From positions 1 to 64,000 of the forward strand of contig JAJZBX010000011.1 in assembly GCA_021846325.1 (NCBI GenBank): a stretch of DNA of 64,000 bases, written 5' to 3'. The notes under the pieces were generated by a model that searched no databases, was not told the DNA's origin, and worked only from the letters and a program-made list of their open reading frames with translations. The position numbers were made by a program, and so were the translations under genes. Shown here piece after piece: positions 25,832 to 32,347 of this stretch. The stretch is from Actinomycetes bacterium. Its GTDB lineage: Bacteria; Actinomycetota; Acidimicrobiia; Acidimicrobiales; RAAP-2. Positions within the stretch are counted from its first letter, which is position 1, and each line of letters opens with the position of its first letter.

Positions 25832-26790
25832 AACGCCTCCGTCGATCGATGGGTGCCCAACGCGCGAGCCAGGGCCGCCAACTCCGCCAGCATCCACGAC
25901 TGGTAGTCGTAGCCCGGTGCCGGCATCGTCTCGTAGACCGCGACCACCGGCACGCCCGACGAGACGGCGAGCTCGCGTAGCGCCACGGTCACCGAACTCG
26001 TGACTTGGGCGTTGTAGAGCAGCGCCGCCACTCGGTGCCCCTGGATGAGGGTGCGCAGGTGCGCGACGTCCTCGGGTGAAGGGTCGACCCCGTTCATCAC
26101 GTCCGCCTGGAATCGCCACGGCGTCGCATTCACCACGCCGACGGCGGCGAGCAGGTAGTCGGCCACCGGCTCGGTGCTGGCGACTACTCGTCCCGCGAAG
26201 CGTGCGCGCAACGACGCGACGCTGGCGCTCACCGCGCCCACGGCTTGCTCGAATCGGGTGAGCCGGCGCGCGAAGTAGGCCCGGTGCGAGGGCTCGGCCC
26301 TGGCGAGGGCTCGCTCGACGGCGTCGGCCACTCGAAGCATCGTCGACGGCCGGTACCAGAGGTGGGGATTGCGCGTGGCGCTGCTCAGGCCGAGCAGGCG
26401 CTGCGCGCTGATGACCACGCGCGACGACGACGGCGACGCCGCCTCGAGCTGGTTCATGAACTGGTCGTAGCCCAGGCCGTTCTGGATGACGATGCGCGCC
26501 TGGGCGACCGCCTGGGCGACCGAGGTCGACACCTCGAAGGTGTGGGGATCAACGTTGGGGTTGCTCATGATCGCCGTCGCGTGCACGTAGCGGCCGCCCA
26601 CCTGCGCCGCGACGTTGGCGTACTGGTTCTCCGCACCGACCACGGCCAGTGCGCCCGACGGGCTCGACCCGGCGTTGCAGCCACTCAGCACGAGGGCCGT
26701 CAGGGTCAGGGTCGTCACGACCAGACCCCCACGGCGCGCCACACCACGGGCGAGGCGCGGACGTTCCCAGCGCGTCTTCTTCGGAATCAT
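25828..26790 (-). CDS. znuA: zinc-binding lipoprotein of ABC transporter
   Basis: About 320 residues. Lipoprotein signal peptide with lipobox LSGC (TLTALVLSGCNAG). The cluster A-I substrate-binding fold shows VGAENQYANVAAQVGGRYVH, SNPNVDPHTFEVS, QNGLGYDQFMNQL, NPHLWYRPSTM, STEPVADYLL and AVYETMPAPGYDYQSWM. Metal His residues sit in DPHT and NPHLW. It lacks the His-rich loop of E. coli ZnuA, so metal identity is inferred from the adjacent Fur-family regulator. ATG 26802 is a second possible start. Confidence 0.88.
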   Translation of the reverse strand: MIPKKTRWERPRLARGVARRGGLVVTTLTLTALVLSGCNAGSSPSGALAVVGAENQYANVAAQVGGRYVHATAIMSNPNVDPHTFEVSTSVAQAVAQARIVIQNGLGYDQFMNQLEAASPSSSRVVISAQRLLGLSSATRNPHLWYRPSTMLRVADAVERALARAEPSHRAYFARRLTRFEQAVGAVSASVASLRARFAGRVVASTEPVADYLLAAVGVVNATPWRFQADVMNGVDPSPEDVAHLRTLIQGHRVAALLYNAQVTSSVTVALRELAVSSGVPVVAVYETMPAPGYDYQSWMLAELAALARALGTHRSTEAL

Positions 26791-26820
26791 TCTGTGTATC
26801 ATACTCGGAATGCTTCTGAT
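26784..26820. promoter_or_regulatory. candidate Zur operator between znuA and zur
   Basis: Two near-palindromes, GAATCATTC (26784-26792) and GAATGCTTC (about 26808-26816), lie one after the other in the spacer of the divergent znuA and zur genes, overlapping the znuA start region. Fur-family proteins bind such AT-rich palindromes, so zinc-responsive repression of both genes is plausible. Confidence 0.4.
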
Positions 26821-26838
26821 GTACAACTCGGCGACCGA

Positions 26839-26844
26839 TAGACT
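26839..26844 (+). promoter_or_regulatory. candidate -10 box (TAGACT), leaderless zur
   Basis: TAGACT followed by exactly 6 bases and the GTG start of zur. Confidence 0.45.
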
Positions 26845-26850
26845 GACCCC

Positions 26851-27246
26851 GTGAGTACCCGCAATACGAGCCAACGCCGGGCCATACTCACCTCGCTCGA
26901 TCAGACGCGCGGGTTCGTCAGCGCTCAGGAGCTCTACGCACGAATCAGCGCCGACGGCGGACGCGTCGCGCTGGCGACCGTCTACGCGCAGCTGAAGAAG
27001 CTGGTCGCTAGCGGCGACGTCGACACGGTGATGACTGACCGCGGCGAGAGTCTCTACCGGCGCTGCGCGGCCGATGCGCACCACCACCACCTCGCGTGCC
27101 GCGTCTGCGGCGCGACGGTCGAGATCGACATACCGTCCCTCGAGCGCTGGACCGGCGCCGTGCAGCGCGAGCGAGGCTACCGCGACGTTCGCCACGTCCT
27201 CGAGTTGACGGGGGTCTGCCCGACGTGTCAGCACCTGTCACGCTGA
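26851..27246 (+). CDS. zur: Fur-family regulator, probably Zur
   Basis: 131 residues. Winged helix: TSQRRAILTSLDQTRGFVSA and VALATVYAQLKKLVASGDVD. The metal-binding dimerisation domain has HHHHLACRVCG and a C-terminal CPTC, the two Cys pairs of the structural zinc site. Divergent from znuACB, which argues for zinc rather than iron. The GTG start has no ribosome site but a TAGACT box 6 bases upstream, consistent with a leaderless mRNA. Confidence 0.9.
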   Translation: MSTRNTSQRRAILTSLDQTRGFVSAQELYARISADGGRVALATVYAQLKKLVASGDVDTVMTDRGESLYRRCAADAHHHHLACRVCGATVEIDIPSLERWTGAVQRERGYRDVRHVLELTGVCPTCQHLSR

Positions 27247-27272
27247 GCCGCGAACGGCGGGGGGAATTGGAC

Positions 27273-28013
27273 GTGCTGGTCTTCGATGACGCCCGGCGCC
27301 TCGGGGTCGACGCTTTCGTGACAACGCGCGTCGGTGGCGTCAGCGACGGACCCTACTTCTCGCTCAACCTCGGCGACCACGTCGGCGACGACGACGAACA
27401 CGTGCGCGAGAACCGCCGACGAGTGGCGCGCGCGGCCGGGGTCGCGACGAACCACCTCGCCATTCTCCGCCAGGTCCACGGGCGCGAGGTGCTCGAACTC
27501 AGCGCGCCGAGCGAGGTGTGCGGCGCCGGCGACGCCCTGGTGACGTCGTCGAGGGAACTCGCGATCGCGGTCCTCGTCGCCGACTGCGTGCCGGTCCTCG
27601 TGGTCAACGCCCGACGGGGCCGGATTGGTGTCGTCCACGCCGGCTGGCGGGGTCTGGTCGCCGGCGTGGTGGCGGCCGCCCTGGAGCGCGTCGCGTCGGT
27701 CGACGACGTCTACGCCTTCGTCGGACCATCCATCTCGGCCGCGCGCTACCAGGTCGGGCCCACGGTGGCCGATCACTTCGTCGACGTACCGGGCGCGCTG
27801 CACGCCGACCACGGTGACCGCAAGCTGCTCGACCTGTCGCGCGTCGTCGAGCACCAGCTCGAGGCGGCCGGCGTCGCCGCCTCGCGGATCTGGTCGTGTG
27901 ACGAGCGCACCGACGACGACGCCTTCTTTAGCGATCGCGCCGCGCGACCCTGCGGCCGCTTCGCGCTCGTCGCGCGACGGCACCTAGCATCGACGGTCGT
28001 GGCAGGGTCATGA
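27273..28013 (+). CDS. pgeF: laccase-domain protein (PgeF/YfiH family)
   Basis: About 246 residues of the multicopper-like laccase domain. FVTTRVGGVSDGPYFSLNLG, RQVHGREVLELS, LVADCVPVLVV and VVHAGWRGLVAGVV carry the conserved His/Cys metal ligands; CGRFALVARR closes the protein. Family members are zinc-dependent purine nucleosidases or phosphorylases, and PgeF edits misplaced L-Ser in UDP-MurNAc peptides. That second role fits the adjacent murL-murD2 genes. GTG 27273 is preferred because GGGGGGA lies 7 bases upstream; GTG 27225 inside zur is an alternative. Confidence 0.88.
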   Translation: MLVFDDARRLGVDAFVTTRVGGVSDGPYFSLNLGDHVGDDDEHVRENRRRVARAAGVATNHLAILRQVHGREVLELSAPSEVCGAGDALVTSSRELAIAVLVADCVPVLVVNARRGRIGVVHAGWRGLVAGVVAAALERVASVDDVYAFVGPSISAARYQVGPTVADHFVDVPGALHADHGDRKLLDLSRVVEHQLEAAGVAASRIWSCDERTDDDAFFSDRAARPCGRFALVARRHLASTVVAGS

Positions 28014-29287
28014 CGCGACGCGCCCAGCGGTTCACCTACGTGGGGCTCGAGGTATCGCGCGACACCGTCACGGGGTACTACGACAGCGACGGCCGCGCGT
28101 TCCGCGAGACCGTCGTCTTCGACGGCGTCGGCGACCTGCGCACCCCCGCGACGCGCAACCTGGCGACCCTCTGGTACCTCATCGCCGGCCTGTCCTACTA
28201 CAAGACCGGTGCCGCACACCTGGTGGACCTGCGCGGCACGCCCGCCGGACCCCGGGGACTCGATCTGCTACGGGCCGCGCTGGTCGACGGGCTCGGCGAG
28301 TTCGCGTACCGCAACGACCTCGATCTGCGCGACGTCGACGTCGTCGGCGCCGGCGAGTGGGCGTCGGCGTCAACGACGCTCGACCCCGCGCGCGTGCTCA
28401 CGCCGTTCGGCGGCGGCATCGACTCCATCGTGAGCGTCTCGTCGCTCGCCGCCGACCTCGACCAGGCACTCTTTGTCGTCAGCCCATCCAGCGGCCGCTT
28501 CGACGCCCTCGAGGCCGCCGCCGCGGTCACCGGCCTGCCGACGGTTCGCGCGACCAGATCACTCGACGAGTCGCTCCTCGGCGACGGCGAGCCCTTTCTG
28601 CGCGGCCACGTGCCCGTCACCGCGATGGTGACGCTGCTGGCCAGCGTCGCCGCCAGCGCGGACGGACGCGGCGGCGTGGTGATGAGCAACGAGCACTCGG
28701 CGTCAGTACCCAACCTCGTGCGCGGCGACCGCGCGATCAATCACCAGTGGAGCAAGTCCTTTGCGGCCGAGCTGCTCATCGGCGACGCCGTCGCCGAGGC
28801 CGTCGGTGCGACCCTCGACGTCGCGAGCCTGCTGCGCGACCGCACCGAGGTGTGGGTCGCTCGCCGCTTCAGCGAGCTCGTCTCGTACCACGGGGTCTTT
28901 CGCAGCTGCAATCGGGCCTTCGCCCAGTCGCCGTCGGCGCGCGCGACGACCTGGTGTGGCGAATGCGACAAGTGCCTCTTCATCGACCTCGTGCTCGCCC
29001 CGTTTTTCGCGCGAGACGCGCTGCGCGCGATCTTTCGCGCTGAGCCGCTGGCCTCGCCCGCCCACGAGGCGCGCTTGCGCACGCTGGTCGGTTTGGGCGA
29101 CGAGCACAAGCCCTTCGACTGCGTCGGTGACCCCGACGAGAGCGCCACCGCGCTGCACCTCGTCGTCGCGCGCGGCAACTGGGCCGACGCGACACACCTG
29201 GCCGAACTGGCCCGGCTCGTTCGGCCCATGAGCGACCCGTTCGAACCGCGAGGACCCAGCCGTGTTCCGGCCCACTGGCTTCGCTGA
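28010..29287 (+). CDS. murL: UDP-MurNAc-L-Ala-L-Glu epimerase (MurL family)
   Basis: 425 residues. TPFGGGIDSIVSVSSLAADL resembles a nucleotide-binding PP-loop, MSNEHSASVPN and INHQWSKSFAAE are conserved internal motifs, and TTWCGECDKCLFIDLVLAPF carries a CxxC pair. MurL was described in Xanthomonas, where MurD2 adds L-Glu to UDP-MurNAc-L-Ala and MurL then epimerises it to D-Glu, replacing glutamate racemase. The same gene pair is here, with a MurD homologue overlapping its 3' end by 26 bases. ATG overlaps the pgeF stop (ATGA). The assignment rests on motif recall and context. Confidence 0.8.
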   Translation: MTRRAQRFTYVGLEVSRDTVTGYYDSDGRAFRETVVFDGVGDLRTPATRNLATLWYLIAGLSYYKTGAAHLVDLRGTPAGPRGLDLLRAALVDGLGEFAYRNDLDLRDVDVVGAGEWASASTTLDPARVLTPFGGGIDSIVSVSSLAADLDQALFVVSPSSGRFDALEAAAAVTGLPTVRATRSLDESLLGDGEPFLRGHVPVTAMVTLLASVAASADGRGGVVMSNEHSASVPNLVRGDRAINHQWSKSFAAELLIGDAVAEAVGATLDVASLLRDRTEVWVARRFSELVSYHGVFRSCNRAFAQSPSARATTWCGECDKCLFIDLVLAPFFARDALRAIFRAEPLASPAHEARLRTLVGLGDEHKPFDCVGDPDESATALHLVVARGNWADATHLAELARLVRPMSDPFEPRGPSRVPAHWLR

Positions 29288-30587
29288 CCTCGCCGGACGG
29301 CGAGTCGGTATCTTCGGCTACGGCGTCGAGGGCCGCGCCACCGAGGCCCGGCTCCGGCTGGTCGGCGCCGAGTGCGTGCTCGTTGACGACGATCCGGCGG
29401 CGGGCGTCCTCGTCACTGACCGCGGCGGCCTCGAGGCCCTGGCCACGTGCGCGGCGGTCATCAAGGGTCCCGGCATCCCGCGGCGGCGGGCCGACGTGCT
29501 CGCGCTCGAGCGAGAGGTAGCCGTCGTGTCGGCCCTGGACCTCTGGCTCCACGAGGTCGATCGACGGCGAGTCATCGGGGTCACCGGAACCAAGGGCAAG
29601 TCGAGCACGACGGCCCTCATTGACTTCGCCCTGCGCTGTCTCGGCGAGACGTCCCAGTGCCTCGGCAACATCGGCCAGCCCCCCTACGACCCCGCGGTCG
29701 ACACCAGCGAGGGCTGGCTCGCCGTCGAGATCTCGAGCTTTCAATGCGTGGACGTGACGGTCGCGCCGGCTACCGTGGTCGTCACCTCCCTCGGTGCCGA
29801 TCACCTCGACTGGCACGGCTCACTCGCCCAGTACCACCACGACAAGCTTTCGCTCACGCGCGCGGCGGGACCCCACGTCACCCTCGTGCCCACGAACCGC
29901 GTGTTCGTCGAACAACGTGATCAGCTCGGTGGTGAGGTGATCGCGGTCGCCGCCGACGAAACCGGGCTCGCCGTTTCTCTACACCTGCTGGGGGCTCACA
30001 ACGACCAGAACGTGGCCCTCGCGCTGGCGGCGGTGGCCAACGCGACGGGACGAACCATCGCCGACGTCCGACGAGCCGTCGTCGAGCGAGCCGACGACTT
30101 CGTGGCGCTCGCCGGACGACTTACGCTGGTGGCGACCCTCGAGCGCGACGGCCACCGTTGGCGCTTCGTCGACGACGGACTGGCCACCGCGCCGCTGCCG
30201 ACCATCGCCGCGCTGGCGGTCTTCGTTGATGACCCGGTCGCCCTGATCGTCGGCGGGTTTGACCGCGGCGTTGACTACGAAGACTTGGCCAACGCGGTTC
30301 GAGCTCGCGTGCGTCCGACGACGGTGATCACGACCGGCAGCGTCGGCGACCGAATCGGCCGCGCCATCACCGCCGTCGCGCCGAGCGTGGCCCCGTACGC
30401 GGCGCGCGACCTCGACGACGCCGTCGACTACGCTCACCGCGCGCTCATCGACGGTGGGGTCGTTCTTCTGTCGCCGGCCGCCCCGAGCTTCGACCGCTAC
30501 CGAAACTGGGAGGCCCGCTCCGCCGACTTCGCGCGCGTCACGCGCGACGTGATCAACCGGAGCCTGGGAAGGGATTCGAACCCTTGA
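29262..30587 (+). CDS. murD2: MurD-like UDP-MurNAc-L-alanine--L-glutamate ligase (MurD2)
   Basis: 441 residues of the Mur ligase fold. Rossmann-like N-terminus (RVGIFGYGVEGRATEARLRL), ATP-binding VIGVTGTKGKSSTTALIDFA, EISSFQCVDV, TSLGADHLDWHGSLAQYHHD with the metal-binding His, LLGAHNDQNVALALAAV, and a C-terminal domain with LIVGGFDRGVDY and LLSPAAPSFDRY. In the MurL pathway this ligase adds L-Glu instead of D-Glu; pairing with murL supports that substrate, but specificity cannot be read directly. The GTG start lies inside murL. The last 27 bases overlap the opposite-strand tRNA-Thr. Confidence 0.82.
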   Translation: MFRPTGFADLAGRRVGIFGYGVEGRATEARLRLVGAECVLVDDDPAAGVLVTDRGGLEALATCAAVIKGPGIPRRRADVLALEREVAVVSALDLWLHEVDRRRVIGVTGTKGKSSTTALIDFALRCLGETSQCLGNIGQPPYDPAVDTSEGWLAVEISSFQCVDVTVAPATVVVTSLGADHLDWHGSLAQYHHDKLSLTRAAGPHVTLVPTNRVFVEQRDQLGGEVIAVAADETGLAVSLHLLGAHNDQNVALALAAVANATGRTIADVRRAVVERADDFVALAGRLTLVATLERDGHRWRFVDDGLATAPLPTIAALAVFVDDPVALIVGGFDRGVDYEDLANAVRARVRPTTVITTGSVGDRIGRAITAVAPSVAPYAARDLDDAVDYAHRALIDGGVVLLSPAAPSFDRYRNWEARSADFARVTRDVINRSLGRDSNP

Positions 30588-30633
30588 CCTGCGCATTACG
30601 AATGCGCTGCTCTACCGACTGAGCTACCCAGGC
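30561..30633 (-). tRNA. tRNA-Thr(CGT)
   Basis: Complete cloverleaf on the minus strand: acceptor GCCTGGG/CCCAGGC, D arm GCTC-AGTCGGTAGA-GC, anticodon stem GCGCA/TGCGC with loop TTCGTAA (anticodon CGT), T arm AAGGG-TTCGAAT-CCCTT. No CCA is encoded. Its 3' end overlaps the 3' end of murD2. Confidence 0.97.
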
Positions 30634-30666
30634 GTAAGCAGCCAGAATACCCGATGGCCGAACCGC

Positions 30667-31743
30667 CTAATCGTTGCCCAACGTGAGCATGAGGTCGGCT
30701 AGCAGCAGCCCTTCGTCTAGCGACGTCGCCAGCCGTCGATGCGATTCCTCGAGCGTGTCAAGCGCGTGCAGCGCGGCGCGCGCCCGGGCGCTCGAGCGTG
30801 CGTCTTCGGGTTCGGCGAGTGCGTCGCGCAGGCGATCCCGATAGACCTCGATCAACACCCGAACGCCAAAGCGCAGCTCCTCGGTGCGAAAGCGCCGTTG
30901 CTCGCGCTTGAACGTCGCGTCGAGCTCACGTCGTGCCGCGACGCGCACGCCGAGCTCTCGAGCCGTCGTCTCGCGCCGACGCGTCTCTTCCACCTGCGCG
31001 GCCGCGAGCGGCGCGGCGGCGGCGTCGAGGGACCGCACGATCTCGTCGATGACCCTCGTCGCGGCGGCCGGCGTCCCGTCCAGTCGGTCGGGCACGCGAC
31101 GCCACTGCGCCGCGCGCTGGACCAGGGCGTCGTCGCGGGCCAGGATTCGCGCCCGATGAACGTCGCCGTTGGCCGCCGCCGCGGCCGTGCGCGCGACTGC
31201 GTCATCAACGCCGTCCGCGGCGACGATCGCCGCGACGTCCTCTTCGGTGAGCCCCTGAAGGCGGATCTCGAGGCACCGCGAGACCACCGTCGCTAGGGCC
31301 GGCGACGTCTCGTGCGCAGTGAGCACGAAGACCGACCGCGGCGGTGGCTCCTCGAGTGACTTGAGCAGCGCCGGCGCCGACGGGGTCGGCCCGGCCGCCA
31401 ACTCCACATCCTCGATTGCCACGATCTGGTAGCCCGGGCCCAGTGGGCGGCGCCGGCTCACGCGCTCGGCCTCGCGCAGCTCGTCCACGCGCCATGAGAG
31501 GCCGGCGCGCTCGACGAAGGTGACGTCGGCGTCGGCGCCAGTCAGTACGAGCCGACAGACCTCGCAGACGCCGCACCCGTAGTCGGGACACTGCAGGGCG
31601 GCCGCGATGACCAAGGCCGCCTCGTGGAGGTCGGTCCCGTCGGGTCCCGTGACGAGGTACGCGTGGACGGGCCGGCGCACGTACTGACGCAGGAGGCTCA
31701 CCGCTCGGGCCTGGCCGATCAGCCGATCGAAGACGTCAGGCAC
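30667..31743 (-). CDS. holB: DNA polymerase III subunit delta' (HolB-like)
   Basis: 358 residues. An AAA+ clamp-loader subunit: FDRLIGQARAVSLLRQYVRR, a degenerate Walker A (VTGPDGTDLHEAALV lacks the GK), zinc module CPDYGCGVCEVC, VAIEDVELAAG, LLKSLEEPPPRSVFVLTAHE. Loss of the ATP-binding Lys is usual in delta'. It overlaps tmk by 8 bases; topA-tmk-holB is a common actinobacterial order. Confidence 0.9.
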   Translation of the reverse strand: MPDVFDRLIGQARAVSLLRQYVRRPVHAYLVTGPDGTDLHEAALVIAAALQCPDYGCGVCEVCRLVLTGADADVTFVERAGLSWRVDELREAERVSRRRPLGPGYQIVAIEDVELAAGPTPSAPALLKSLEEPPPRSVFVLTAHETSPALATVVSRCLEIRLQGLTEEDVAAIVAADGVDDAVARTAAAAANGDVHRARILARDDALVQRAAQWRRVPDRLDGTPAAATRVIDEIVRSLDAAAAPLAAAQVEETRRRETTARELGVRVAARRELDATFKREQRRFRTEELRFGVRVLIEVYRDRLRDALAEPEDARSSARARAALHALDTLEESHRRLATSLDEGLLLADLMLTLGND

Positions 31744-32347
31744 CGGGCCAGTCCAGTTGGCACAGCCGATCGTTCACCGCCGCCGTCACCGCGTGCTCCT
31801 CGGCGGTGCCGTCGAGCACGAACCAGTGCGCGGGGTCGTGCTCGGCCAGCTCGAGGTAGCCCGCACGGACCCGCTCGTGGAAATCGAGGTCGGCCGACTC
31901 AAAGCGGTCGCGGTAGTCGCGCACCCGTCGATCGTTGGCGACCTCGACCGGCACATCGAGCAAGATGGTCAGGTCCGCTCGACACGCGCCAATCGCGAGA
32001 TCAGTGGCCGCGCGCAGCTGGGCAAGATCGACCCCGCGTCCGTAACCCTGGTACGCGATGGTCGATGAAGAGAAGCGGTCACTGATGACCGACCGTCCAG
32101 CGGCGAGCGATGGCTCGATCACCGCCGAGACGTGGTGGGACCGGTCGGCGAGCATGAGCAGGGACTCGGTGATCGGCGTCATCGGGGTGGCGGCATCGAG
32201 GAGCCAGCGACGCAGGTCCGCCCCGAGTGGCGAATCACCCGGCTCGAAGGTGAAGAGGGCGGAGAACTGGGTAGCGGCCCGTCTGGCCTGGGTACTCTTA
32301 CCGCTCGCGTCGATGCCCTCGAAGACAACGAAACGGCCACGGGTCAT
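31736..32347 (-). CDS. tmk: thymidylate kinase
   Basis: 203 residues. P-loop FEGIDASGKSTQARR (9-23), FEPGDSPLGADLR, the DR motif VISDRFSSSTIAYQG, and LTILLDVPVEVANDR. It phosphorylates dTMP to dTDP. Its ATG overlaps the topA stop (ATGA). Confidence 0.95.
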   Translation of the reverse strand: MTRGRFVVFEGIDASGKSTQARRAATQFSALFTFEPGDSPLGADLRRWLLDAATPMTPITESLLMLADRSHHVSAVIEPSLAAGRSVISDRFSSSTIAYQGYGRGVDLAQLRAATDLAIGACRADLTILLDVPVEVANDRRVRDYRDRFESADLDFHERVRAGYLELAEHDPAHWFVLDGTAEEHAVTAAVNDRLCQLDWPGA

